Source: Gremmenia infestans (lineage: Eukaryota; Ascomycota; Leotiomycetes; Helotiales; Hamatocanthoscyphaceae). Taken from it: a stretch of 64,000 nucleotides of DNA. The notes below the pieces were generated by a model. It made no database searches. It was not told where the DNA came from and saw only the letters and a program-made list of their open reading frames with translations. Of this stretch, positions 50,389-61,499 are shown in pieces (the first letter of the stretch is position 1; every line of letters begins with the position of its first letter). The stretch is taken from the NCBI GenBank assembly GCA_032629725.1, contig JAFEVB010000022.1, positions 1,054,001-1,118,000 of the forward strand. The letters are read 5' to 3'. The position numbers and the translations under genes were made by a program.

Positions 50389-50733
50389 GGGGGGGCAGGG
50401 AGTAGGAGTCGTAGTGTTAGTCCCAGGACGAGAGGTTAGTAGGTAAGATTGTCTTTTTTTCTACCGTTTTATATCTCCGTGTACGAGTATTTGTTTTTAA
50501 TATCTATGATCTATCCCCTATATTTCACCCGGTTTTGGAGGTTCTATTAATTCGCAGGGAAGCTTCCTTTGGCGAGCCAATTAATGTGACTATTTTGCAT
50601 GGTTCTATTACACAGCATATGCAGTGTCAGCAGTCCTGGTGATCTCTTGAGAAGACTTCAGCTCTCCGTAGGTTCGTCTCATTGAGGACCGTATCATCTA
50701 ATTACATTCTCGGGTGAGAGATTGAGTCGAATC
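50389..50733. other. Short intergenic spacer
   Basis: 345 bases between two plus-strand genes; no recognisable element. Confidence 0.5.
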
Positions 50734-52564
50734 ATGTCTACTCCTGTTGAACGCCACGCCTTGCTACTCGAGCAGCTGCATTCGTCAATATGCTTACTTG
50801 GATTACTTGCTGAGCGTCCAGCAAACCTTGATGGACTAGTTCTTGACCACAAGGAAGCATTCCTGGAGAAGGGTACCTCAGATAACGCTGATAGTGGAGA
50901 AGGTTATCCTGAAGAGGATTTGGAGGATGTTGAAATTATCACCGCCGAAGACATAAAGGACCGCGACACCAAAGCTTTGCGGAACATAGTCCTTGACCGA
51001 CTAGCAGAAACACTGGCAAGGTACAAGTCAGACCGCACAGTTAAGAAAGGCCCCATTCTCGATCCAAAACATGTATCCAGTACAATGATGATTATAGACG
51101 AGGAACACAACAAGGTCAAGATTCTCTGCGCAAAAAATGAAGGGCTGGATCAGCATAACTCGACCGATGACACAGAATTTCTGAGTTGTTGGAAGGCCTG
51201 CATGGAACGCATATCAAGAGAGGGTAAACTTATATACTGCCAGCATTGCCGTCTTACTATATGATAACATGGTATAGGGGTCGCGGTTGAGGAAGATAAA
51301 TTCTATATGCTCGACATAATCTTGAAGTACCAACGCCCGCGAATCACCTATTATTTGAACAAACTAAGGAAAGCGTTGAGATTCGAACAGCCAACACAAA
51401 GCACAACTCAAGATAAGCGACCAAGACTGTCTGATGAGTGGCTTCAAAGGCTACCAGTTCTCCATACCCGCAGCTGGATCGACGACAACGAAAACGAATT
51501 TCAGTTTATGGTCGGCTCTCTTGATGAAGCTGAAAACATTTCCAGAGCTGCTCTGTCTGCTCAAAGTCTGAAAAACATCAAGAACGAGGTCGATATAATC
51601 TTCAAACTAATTGACCAGGTCTCTTCTTTGGATGAAACCGAGGATGATCACTTGAGTCGGGCAATCCTCAAGCAGCTATTGCCATTATTATTTTCTGTCT
51701 GGCGATCTCCACGGTTTCAAGCATCGATCAAGGCACGTTTACATGCCCGATTTGAAAACTTACAACATTCAGAAAAGAGGCAGAACGAAGCATTTACAGC
51801 CCTGAAATTCCTTTGTCGAGTTTACTATAGTGTCGACGTGTTCATTCAAGCTGCTCAGAGCATGCCTATCTTCAAGTCTGTGGAGTGTATCCCGGTACCT
51901 CTCCAGCCAGCTTTCCCCACGAAAGCAACGCCCAAGCCCCTTCAAGCTCAAGCAACACCACTGGGAATTGCCGAGAGCCTCGGGCTCTATGTACATGGCA
52001 TCGGCTGGCTTCACCATCTTGAAAATAAAGCCATCAAAAACAGCTTCCGCAAGCTTCGAGGAGAAAAATGCCATGTTCACGCCGAAATTCAGCTACTGTC
52101 CTATCAAACTCAATTCTTCAAGTCTCGGCATGAAGGGGGATGTGTACATCCCTACATTGGTTGTAGCAAGCTTTGTTGCTTACTCTGTTGGCTGTTGCTC
52201 CGAGTTCATGGCGCTTACCATGTCCGAGGAACCCACGAAACCATTATGCACCGGTGGGAAATACCAGCGATCTTTCTGACAAAAACTTACATCGCTGAGT
52301 ATCAACCAATTATGCGAGACTTTCTCGGTTTGATTAGGATGTTACTGCAGAATCTATTGGATCAACCATTTCCTTTGACACATCCTAGGCTCCTGGCCCA
52401 ATCGTCTGCCGCTCTGTCCACAATAGAGACCGTACTGGACCGAGAAAAAGCCCAAATGGAAAAGCCACAACTAAATATGAGGCAAGTAAACCTGCTAGCA
52501 AAAGTTCAGAGGCTAACAAAACTTGCAGGCAACTGATGATGATGCCTATGATCGCCGGGAATGA
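50734..52564 (+). CDS. OTT_1508-like nucleic-acid deaminase family protein (probably N-terminal part of a deaminase-MYND gene)
   Basis: Exons 50734-51223 and 51278-52485, with a GT-AG intron between. A further intron 52486-52528 (GTAAAC...GGCTAAC...TTGCAG) is likely, after which the frame gives twelve codons to TGA at 52564; unspliced it ends at 52536. Spliced length is 577 residues. The start ATG 50734 lies just after a TTG-opened frame. A long helical N-terminal region precedes a zinc deaminase core: HAE at residues 431-433 and, about 30 residues on, a C-x2-C pair (464, 467) in KLCCLLC. That is the His-Ala-Glu / Cys-x-x-Cys signature of the cytidine-deaminase fold, and the overall look fits the fungal OTT_1508-like family (PF14441), predicted to act on nucleic acid. 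No activity has been shown for fungal members that I know of. It may join the MYND region downstream. Confidence 0.75.
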
Positions 52565-54149
52565 CGGACTTCTTATAACTGACCTCCGTGAGAAGCCGGG
52601 ATTTGTCTGTGTCTTGGGAGGATCGTTGACTAAACCAAAGGAAATGTCCTGCGAGGATGCAGAAATATACAAGGAAAATCATATACGGGGCAAGTTTGAA
52701 TTGGAGAAGACCGATGAAATGCCCCCGAAAGAAGGAAAATTTACTACAACATGTCGTCGTTGCCACCGGCCATCAAGCCTTCGTTGTTCTTCCTGCCGAA
52801 GTGATTATTGCTCGAGAGCATGCCAGAAGAAACATTGGAGCCGGCACGTCTTTGTTTGCAGGCTGGCAAAGCGACCAAACGACGTTGACTACTTGAGAAT
52901 TTTCATCAGAAAATGGTCCCATGCCATAGGAGATGAGTGGAGGCAAGCCCAGATTCTGTCCGAGCTATACTCGGATGATGATCTTTGCAAGACGTTCGGG
53001 TTCAACAATTGCGCCGAGCGCCACGACGTTGGCAACCTTCTTTGCTTCTACACCCATATGACGTCTAAATTGAGTACAAACGGAGTGCAAGTAGGTGTAG
53101 ACGAAGGAAATCTTAGTGCTTACCTGGCATTTGTTGTAGAGCTGATACAACTTGAAGGGAAAGAGACCTATCGTGACTGCCCTTGCTTCACTTGGTTTCT
53201 TCATCGACGGTCTTTTATTGACTGCGTAATACCAAATTGGGCAGGCGACTTTGCGTATCAAGCAGCTGCATTGCGACGGCTTGAGCATGCCCTTTCAATT
53301 GAAGACCGGGACGACGATGCTCACCCTCTCTCGACATCTGAAAGGGAAGTGCTGGCTCTGTACTCAATATTGTTCCGAGATTTCAACAACATTCCTGGTC
53401 CTCTCACTTCAAATTGGCTCCAGTTTGGTTTCTGCTTTTGCACCAACCGTGGCCAGTCTACGGAGCTCGCAAAACTCTACGTTCAGCTAGCTAAGTGTGG
53501 GGCATCACTCGAGGAAATTGCGAGGGCTTACGAGGAACACACACTGCCTATTTTGATGAGACATAGAGGTTTGAATATTTCACTTTTCCGGGCAAAGGGC
53601 ATCGCTTTCCACCGCCCAGATCTCGAGGAGCTCGGAATATATCGACTCATAGCTGAAGTCAGCCACACGCTGTCAGGTCGTTTCTGCTACTGCCATCTTA
53701 CAAGAGGATACTGCCATCCAAAGTTCGAAACGCACCTAAGTCGAGAAAGTGACGGAAACTACGGATTCCACGGAACCAATACATGGGAACGATGGCAACT
53801 GTTTAATTTCTACAAACATGTCTTCGGCCACCCAAACTTTGATGCACGGAAAATGCAAGAGGCAAAACGGAACCCAGACAAAGAAAAGCTTGATCAGTAC
53901 CTCGACTCGCTCGTTCCCGATTTTCGAAAGATCATAGCCAACACAGTGCTAGGAGATATCATGTTCCCGAAGCTAAAAGCCGGGGTCAGATTCCCTAATG
54001 GTCGCCCGCCTTGTTGGTGCGTTATGCATGACACAGTGGCTCCCGAGGGTTTGGGTCTTTTCCCATTTTCACTAGTATCGCAACTCCGAGCAATAACCCA
54101 GGGCGATGAAGAGGATGCGCTCGAAGATAGCAATCTCATGGGTACATAG
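52536..54149 (+). CDS. MYND-finger protein (probably C-terminal part of the same gene)
   Basis: Open frame of 537 codons whose first ATG overlaps the upstream stop as TGATG. A MYND zinc finger lies at residues 73-108 with all ligands: C73, C76, C84, C87, C92, C96, H104, C108. About 430 residues follow with conserved-looking blocks (DDLCKTFGFNNC, RDFNNIPGP, WLQFGFCFCTNR, ELGIYRLIAEVSH, DGNYGFHGTNTWERWQL), typical of a large helotialean family annotated only as MYND-finger proteins. MYND domains bind proline-rich peptides. The first 30 residues (GNDGLLITDLREKPGF and on) read as the middle of a protein, not as a start. I therefore favour a single gene with the deaminase, interrupted by a one-base shift near 52557-52559 or an unplaced intron. 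Confidence 0.75.
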   Translation: MMMPMIAGNDGLLITDLREKPGFVCVLGGSLTKPKEMSCEDAEIYKENHIRGKFELEKTDEMPPKEGKFTTTCRRCHRPSSLRCSSCRSDYCSRACQKKHWSRHVFVCRLAKRPNDVDYLRIFIRKWSHAIGDEWRQAQILSELYSDDDLCKTFGFNNCAERHDVGNLLCFYTHMTSKLSTNGVQVGVDEGNLSAYLAFVVELIQLEGKETYRDCPCFTWFLHRRSFIDCVIPNWAGDFAYQAAALRRLEHALSIEDRDDDAHPLSTSEREVLALYSILFRDFNNIPGPLTSNWLQFGFCFCTNRGQSTELAKLYVQLAKCGASLEEIARAYEEHTLPILMRHRGLNISLFRAKGIAFHRPDLEELGIYRLIAEVSHTLSGRFCYCHLTRGYCHPKFETHLSRESDGNYGFHGTNTWERWQLFNFYKHVFGHPNFDARKMQEAKRNPDKEKLDQYLDSLVPDFRKIIANTVLGDIMFPKLKAGVRFPNGRPPCWCVMHDTVAPEGLGLFPFSLVSQLRAITQGDEEDALEDSNLMGT

Positions 54150-55454
54150 GACGGCTGAATTGCTTGCAATGAGTAGTCTGCTATCGAGATCGAGTGATAT
54201 ATATCGTGTTTGGGTTAATTGTCCGTGACGATATATATACGTACGAAGTTTCATGAGTCGCTTGAAGATGAATCACATTAGAACGTGAGAGGACATGTAG
54301 CGGAAACGACGAGAGCTGCGCGAGTAAAGGATAAGGTTGGAAAGGGGTATGTATGTATATCGAATCGCAACCAGAAGACAAGAATATGGATATAGCTATA
54401 GGCTCCTAATGGATGAAAATCAGTCTTCTAAAACCTAGCATATGCATCGATATCCTCGGCTTGAAATACTCCGGAATCTAATATAAAACATACCTACATG
54501 CATACCTACGTATCTTCGTACATACCTAGCCATGCAGATTCACTTAGTATCCCCCTTCTCCATACAAACTAGCACGACTTCAATCCCTTATACCCCAAAA
54601 ATCGTCGTAGAACATTTCCCAAGCAAAACAAAATAGACTATTCTGATCGATCATAAGAATAAGTATAACAGCTGAGTATCGCTTCTATTATATCCTTCTC
54701 TAAAACCCACATTCCAAATATAAATCCAATCTTAATTCTATTAATTGCCAATCCATCCAACTCCTATTCCATCCCCCATCTACCCGTTTTCTTTTTATTC
54801 CTCCTTTTATTCTTTTCTCCGTCTTAGCTTTTTGCTAATACTATCAGTCATGGAACTCACTTTTCGCTTAAGTTTTCGCTTAACTTGTTAGTGAGCTTTT
54901 TCTTCTGCTTCACCCTTTCTTGAACAAGCATATAAAGGGGGGAGACGTCACGTGCCGGGCCCAACCTTCACTTCAACGCAGAAGACGTTCATTGTATATT
55001 ATCCGACTAAGAAATCCTCCGGGAGAAAGGAAATTCGTCATTCATTTACTGTCTAATACTTAAACAACAACTTCCTTAGCTTGCTTCCTGAATATGAGAA
55101 AGTTATACTCGTACTTGTACTTATATCCGAGATATTCCACCCCAAAGCAGAAGAAGTAAATGGCACTCCCTCCATAGATCAAAACCACTATCCATCCCTT
55201 TCTAGCCCATAATATGCAAAGAAACCGACCAGTAACCTATCCAGATAAGTTTGATCATTCCCAAAAATCCCCTCCATCACTCCCTGACGCCACGATCCTT
55301 CCTCGTTCCCAGCAAGGAGAATTCAAGTAAGAGTAGCAAGCATAGCTCTCACCAGTTTTGGTGGCGGCGCTATTCAGACACACAAATCAGCCCCAACTCA
55401 TCAAATCCCCAAATGAGGGGAAATAACCCACCAGAGGAATTCCAAAATATCGTC
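54150..55454. other. Intergenic region between convergent genes
   Basis: About 1.3 kb, AT-rich around 54380-54860 with CATACCTACG-like repeats. No gene seen. Confidence 0.5.
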
Positions 55455-56551
55455 TCAGACGTATTTCGGCACGCTAATGGCCATCCTACCTTTTTTGTCC
55501 TTCTCAATCCTCACACCCCCTTCAGGCTCAGAGACTCTCTCTCGCCTCACAAGGGTAACCTCCTCATCATATCTATCTCTCTCTCTATCATAGATTACGA
55601 GATCAGTCTCTGAGACGCGGCCGCTGTGACCTCCACGGCGGATACGGTCTGCCTTTCGCATTTCTTTCTCAGCACGTTTCTCGGCTCGGAGAGCTTCTTT
55701 CTCGGCTTCGAGTGCCTTGATCTCAGCACGAATGGAGCGTTCATCTTTGGAGCGGTGGCGCTCTGCTGGGAGGGCGAGCGCGAGGGGCCCAACGGGAATG
55801 GGGTCTGAGCGCTCGATTGTTTCTCGTTTGCGCTCCACGAAGGTAGATTCATCACGTGGGCCGGCGTCGATGATAACGGGGCCACCGTAGTGATGATGGG
55901 AGCGGGAGTGGGAACGGTGAGAGCGTGTAGATCTTGCTGGAGATGGGGATCGGTGTTGTTCGATGATAGTGGTTTCTTTAATATCGATTTCCTGTGGAGG
56001 GGGTGGAGGCGGAGCGAACATTTGTGGTGGCGGTGGCGGTGGTGCTGGTCCTGGAACGGTGAAAACTTCTGTTCGGTGTTCTTCAACTATGGTTCCGGCT
56101 TGTGAACGGCCTCCGTGCATTTCGACTTCTATTGCAAAGAGACGAGGTGTTAGATAAAATAATACACTTCGCTTGACTAATCGTGGAGATTGGGGTAAAA
56201 CAGGGGAGAAAAGAAAAAGAGTGGCTTACTGTCAACCTTGTAATCTTCGCTCAGTTTGATGACTTCGTCAATATTTTCCCGGCCAAGTGCTTTCATGATG
56301 ATGATAGTTTCACCCTGGAGGAGTCAGAGAATTCCAATATAGTTGACAAAACAACACTTACCTCTTCTTCAAAAGGATATCCCAGATCTATGATTGCCCT
56401 TTTGTCAACAAGACGTCCAGGCATTCTGGTCTTTCCCCGTTTCGGGAATTCGCTTTTGACTGTCTCAAAGCTACCGCTCGAAGAGCTACGACTGCTGCCC
56501 ATAACACTCCCCTTGACACTGCGAGCTGGCCTACTCTCTTTGCTTCGACTT

Positions 56552-56582
<31 letters not shown>

Positions 56583-57324
56583 TGCTACGTCGCCGTCTTC
56601 TGATAATTTCTCTCTCACGGACACGCTCGGGATATCCTCTAAAGTCTTCGTCGCCATAGAAGTCTGGCTCTGCCACCTTAATCTCATCGTAGTATTCCCT
56701 TTCTTCGAATCGTCTGGGAGGTGGACCTAGGGCTCTCGTTTTCGGCAACGGGATAGGGGTCAAAGGCGGTGGTCTCATCTCCTCTCGGTTATATCTCGCG
56801 GGAGGTCCATACTCCTCTCTCTCTTGGAACCTCGCCAAAGTATTCTTCCGGTCAAAGGTATCTAAGCTCGACTGTCTCCTCAAGATCCCAGGTCTGATCG
56901 GCGCTCGACGAGGAGGCGGGGATGGGCTAAAATACTCCCTTTCCCTCTCCTTCTCAATCGTGATACTCGGTCCCCTCTCCCTCTCCCTTTCCCAAGGTGG
57001 TCGTTCTCGCTCATATCTCGGCTCGTCGTAATAGTCCCGCTCTCGTTTCTCAAATCTGTCGTCTTCGTAGCCTCCTCGTGGGCCAAAACGGTCATGCTCG
57101 TAGACTTCGTCAACAGATCGCTCTCGAGGACGGCCAAATCCGCTCCCTCCTCCTCTTCCGCGGGTGACGATACGAGTGTCACGTTCCTCGAAACGGTCGC
57201 GTTCTCCTCTGCCAAAGCGATCGCGGTCTCGCTCTATGGCGAAGCGCTCGCTATCCCAGCGTTCCCCGCCGCGGCTGCGATAGCCTAGATCGCCGGCGGA
57301 TGAGCGGTATGGATCTCGGGACAT
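55455..57324 (-). CDS. DUF8035-like Arg/Ser-rich conserved fungal protein
   Basis: Three exons on the minus strand: 57324-56362, 56314-56230, 56128-55455; 573 residues. The first 300 residues are dense in Arg, Glu, Asp and Tyr (RDRDRFGRGERDRFEERD), ending in an RS repeat coded by a hexanucleotide array. A small folded segment follows: MPGRLVDKRAIIDLGYPFEEE, then across the junction GETIIIMKALGRENIDEVIKLSEDYK, which is the conserved core (DUF8035 as I recall). A Pro-rich part with two PPPPPP runs and a Lys/Glu helix (KALEAEKEALRAEKRAEKE) complete the protein. The short central exon (85 bases) is needed to restore the core. Function unknown; composition suggests an RNA-linked nuclear or condensate-forming protein. 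Confidence 0.8.
56551..56582. repeat. (GGCTCC)n coding repeat
   Basis: Five hexamers coding for the Arg-Ser repeat of the DUF8035-like protein on the minus strand. Confidence 0.85.
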
Positions 57325-58535
57325 GTTTGCAGATGTTGATCTTGATTGTTGACTGTGTACAACGCAGAAAAGCGGGCTATATGGAGTCGTTGAGGTGCAA
57401 CAGCGGTGTGGTTGGGGTTGTGACCCTTTACCCCGCTACCCTGGCTGCGACGGTGTGGCTGTCAGAAAGGATGATGGTTGAAGAAAAGAAGATGTGCGCT
57501 GGTGGAAGAAGTCGATGTTAAAAGTCGTGGTTTGGTAAAGGAATAAGGCGGTCTGGCGTCGAGAAATGCAGAGGCTGGAAGATGAAGAGATTTAACGGTT
57601 CCGTAGTCAAGTTGGTCAAGTGGGAGGCTTGGTTTGGTTCTGTTCTGGTGATGTCTCTCGCTCAGCAAACAGGCTTTGAATGACGAGGGCTGTACAGGGA
57701 TTCCCCTCGTTGCGATTGGGCAGTTGCGGCCTTACTCTGTCTGTGTGCCGGGTACGAGTTTGAGTTGAGTGAGATCGCTCGCTCGCTCGATTATCTGCAC
57801 GTGTTTCACCTTTAAGGACACCGATCAGAGTACGGGTGTTGGTAGGATTGCCGATGTTGAAATGTTAGTACTCCGCCTTGCACTTGCAAATCCTTCCTTC
57901 TCTATTTTTGACTGCTCCAGAAATGCTGGATACTTTTTCATCTGACTGCAATTTGAAGGTATTCGGCCTCATATCGATGGCATGGCCATAGCTCACACGT
58001 TTTTGGCCTGCCCGCCACTACATAATCTTACCTTAAGACGCCAATGACGTAGGAAAACAGGAGCTAAAAGAACCCGCACTGGAGAAAGGGATATCGGGCT
58101 CCAACACCGAGTATTAAATGTCACCAAAGTGCTAAGATGTGCGAGTCAAATTGATTTATTTAATATTATTCCGAGATCCATAGCAGCCCGAAAGAAGATT
58201 TGGGTTGGGTACCGAGGTGGGTTAGGTTGATAAGGTGCGGCCCGAGTCCCGTAACCAGCCCAGCGCAAACCAAACATTCAAAGAGTCAGGGACCCATGCC
58301 ATGGCTATGCCATACTCTGAAACAATAAGGATGGGCGAAGAACATGCCTTCAAACCCCACAGTTTGGCCTTAATGGCGCTATATCTAGATAGCTTTTCCA
58401 GTACCTCGCAGCAATATAGAAGAGCCGTGAAGTATATCCCTCCCAACGCCGCGCTATGCATTCCTTCAAAAGACCTTTTAACCAAACCTTCCATCCGCCG
58501 AAACCAAGATACCACCTTCTCATAGATGCCTCAAA
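57325..58535. other. Intergenic region
   Basis: About 1.2 kb, with a CGCTCG repeat near 57777-57787. Opposed open frames of about 95 codons at 58222-58525 show no family and are not called. Confidence 0.45.
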
Positions 58536-60098
58536 CTACTTCATCTTTCGACTTTTGATGTAATCCTTCAGTTGTTCCACTCTGCTCACGAAAAACATCC
58601 TTTTGGTATCGCTTTTCCAGACGAGGACCCCAACTTCATCTGCATACTTCGCGCACCCATCGTACTCTTGCTGGTTTTCGAATTCTTTAAAAAGAAATCC
58701 AGACGTGGCTTTCATTCTTTCGTTTTCGATTTGCCAAAGCCGGATCTGGTCCACTACCGTAGGAGGGAGAACAGGTCCTCCACCATGTGCCGCTGAGGCT
58801 TTGAGTAGTTGAGGATGGGCGTGCGTGGAGAGGTACGAGATCACTTGGTCGGATGTGATGCCATGTGAAATAGCCCTGTATATGGATTCTCGTGTTATAC
58901 GTCCGGATACCATATTGGGGTAACGAGTAGTGAGTTTTGTGAAGAGTGAGAGGACGGCGATTTGCAGAGGAGAGGTAGTATATGCGTATAATCGATAATT
59001 CGTTTCGATGATTATGAATCCTTTCTGCGCTGCAGCATTCGTATGCGCAGCATCAAAGCCAGCTGCCACACTACGCAGAGCAGTAGCATCGGAAGTAAGG
59101 GTTGTAGCCAGCCGCGTGGGGAAAAACTGATTCTTCGTCGATGGAGGAATGTAGACCAAGCCAAAGTCCACCAAGTAGGTGATCATTTGCTTTTGCGAGT
59201 CCGCAAGTGTGGTGGTGCTATACGCGCGCCCCAGTTCAAGAGATCCTAGCATGAAGAGGAACGATAGAACATCGACAGAATCCATTTCCATCTGCAAATG
59301 TCAGTATTGGAGACTTGGGAGCAGACGAAGTACCAACCTGTTTCGCATTCTTAATCCACAGCAGGAGCAGCGTCCAAACTTGAGCATTAGCCTCCTGTAA
59401 CAGAAACGAAAAACCAGCTTGTGTGATACCTCCGCCAGAATGTCTCGCTCTCGTAACTAGATTCCCAGACTCAAGTAATTGCTTGACGGCAGGAGTTGGG
59501 CCCTGCCCATTTTGACGCATACCCTCCCCCACACTGCTCACTACAAAATGCAAGATCCCTTCCCATTGCATTTGTGCGTAATCGTCGAGGAAGTTGAGAT
59601 CTACATCTGCCGTGGTAGAGTCATTCGATGGAACTCCGAATGATTGGTGGTCACCACCGCCAGTCAAGGCGAGCCGTAAGGAAGACCCGAATGCTTTCGT
59701 TAGGGACACAACCTGCGGTTCGTCTCGAGTACGTGCCGTTATATGGACGATATGAAGTCGAGATAGTAGAGAGAGGGCTTCGGTTGGTTGTCTAGGAAGG
59801 GTGAGGGCTTGGTCAAAGACAAGGCAGTGGAAGGCTTACCTTTTGCTACTTGGATGGACCCAAAGGTCGAGATCTGTAAGTGGTATAGGCTTGGTCATGT
59901 ACAACATAGCCATGACGAATGTTTTTGCTGTACCTGTTCAGCTCTGATCTCTTGAGCCTGGTAGGAAGTCATACCCAGATGAGGTAGCATGCGCCTGAAG
60001 ATAGCCAAAGTCGTGGAGGGTTGGAGGTACAGCCTTCTGAATGTTGTACCGGGAAGCCCTTCCAGGTACTCGAAGGAGGCGAGAGAAGAGATCGACAT
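58536..60098 (-). CDS. TFB2: TFIIH subunit TFB2 (p52)
   Basis: Four exons on the minus strand: 60098-59975, 59927-59840, 59791-59338, 59291-58536; 473 residues, the family length. All phases join. The N-terminus reads YLEGLPGTTFRRLYLQPS, then after splicing RRMLPHLAKTFVMAMLYM and DLDLWVHP, all TFB2 landmarks. The middle has the winged-helix repeats (MQWEGILHFVVSS, ESGNLVTRA, GFSFLLQEANAQVWTLLL, DSVDVLSFLFMLGSLELGRAYS). The C-terminal module contains IRLWQIENERM and YADEVGVLVW, which binds TFB5. TFB2 belongs to the TFIIH core used in transcription initiation and nucleotide excision repair, where it stimulates the XPB helicase. It shares its promoter with the divergent thioesterase gene. Confidence 0.93.
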
Positions 60099-60349
60099 CT
60101 TGAAGGAGTCACTATCTCAGTTCCCGATTTGTTATTGATTTATCATTGTTTGATGGTGAACAAGGGAGGTTATAGTGGCGTGCCCTTCAAGGCTTAGATG
60201 CAGCCTCGATATATTTTGACTTTCACGGCTCAACCTCGGTCAACGTAGACTCCACTCCGCTCCACTCCTCCCTTGGTGTAGAGGGGCGTGCAAGAACAAG
60301 CTTCACTTCACGTCACTTCAACGCGGTTTATGTTCAGCTCTTTTGCAAC
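60099..60349. promoter_or_regulatory. Bidirectional promoter TFB2 / thioesterase
   Basis: 251 bases between two opposite ATGs. Contains CTCCACTCC and CACTTCACGTCACTTCA direct repeats (about 60250-60270 and 60302-60321). Both transcripts must start here or inside each other. Confidence 0.6.
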
Positions 60350-61499
60350 ATGGCGGCACTCAGATTTGTCAGATCGGTGTGTGATATATGAGAATGGCAA
60401 TGGTTTAAACACTTGACTAATATGTTAACAGGTACTGAAGTCTTTCCAAGTAGAATCCGGTCTTGAGCCAAGGTGATTGCCCCTATCTTTCGTCCCAAGC
60501 CTACAAGTGTTCAAACTCCAATGCTTGCAAATGCAAACGTTTCTTCAGTGTGAAGAAAACAAAACCTTTAGATCGTCCAGTAGACTTGATGTTGACACCA
60601 AAATACTGGCAGGCTTTTTGGCGAGAATGTAAGTTCCCCGCCTGCTGTTTATATTGCCGATATTGGGAACATGTCCTAGCCCTGTTCTAACGTCCTCCTC
60701 TTTAGCTCAGAGTCACAGCTGCAGAGCCTGGCCGCGTAGAATTTGAGCTCGATATTTCCAAGGAGCACACGGTAAAAATGACTCGCTCTCAAACCTCAAT
60801 GTCACTAAATGAAAGCCAGAATCGTCTCAGTATCATCCATGGCGGAACCATTGCTAGCATGGGTATTATTGCCATGCCCACTTGACAATGCCAATGGATC
60901 ACTAATGTCAGTTTACAGTTGACCTTGGTGGCTCTCTTGCTGTGGCATCGAGAGGCTTGTATGCTACAGGTGTCTCGACTGACCTGAACGGTGAGTTTTG
61001 TTTGGTGAACCCGAGTAAGACGATCGACTTACGTATATTCTTAGTAACATACCTCAATTCGGGAGGACAGGTTGGAGATGTCCTGAAGGCTATCGTAAAG
61101 TGTGATAAATGTGAGTTGAGCTCCCTTGTCCGGACAGAGGAGCCGGCATCAATTTTGCTTGTTGGAGTTTTTAAGCCGAGTGGAAGATCTCAAAATCATA
61201 ATTGGTTTTGCATCTCGTGGCCATTGCGAGACCCCTCCAGCCTCCTTACAACTTGAGTACTGATCATATCAGTCGGCAAAACCCTTGCATATACATCAAT
61301 CGAATTCATCAACGGCAAAGGAGATATTGCTGCGCGAGGCAGTCATACAAAGTAAGCCCCTCTGAAATGAGAATGGAACAACTTCCTACCTTCACGATGG
61401 TCACGAAATTCTTTACGTTGCTAAATATCTGGCAGATACGTCGCCCAGGCCTGGAAGCACCCAGAAAATATTGTTGAACAGCTCTCTCCAAGGAAATGA
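60350..61499 (+). CDS. Hotdog-fold acyl-CoA thioesterase (ACOT13/THEM2-like), nine small exons
   Basis: Exons: 60350-60376, 60432-60472, 60613-60628, 60706-60771, 60820-60862, 60919-60990, 61045-61110, 61273-61351, 61436-61499; 474 coding bases, 157 residues. Each junction has GT-AG ends and keeps frame. The product shows the 4HBT/PaaI thioesterase signature: NRLSIIHGGTIASM joined to VDLGGSLAVASRG (HGG plus the catalytic Asp), then STDLNVTYLNSGGQVGD, GKTLAYTSIEF and AARGSHTK, and a C-terminal helix YVAQAWKHPENIVEQL. Length fits ACOT13, which hydrolyses medium and long-chain acyl-CoA, usually in mitochondria or cytosol. Exon 3 is a 16-base micro-exon; an alternative acceptor at 60711-60714 for exon 4 would change two residues. 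Longest open exon is 79 bases, so simple gene finders miss it. Confidence 0.9.

Noticed and set aside
58222..58525. Overlapping opposite-strand open frames of about 95 codons
   Set aside because: No recognisable domain, no splice partners, no good start context; openness on both strands suggests chance.
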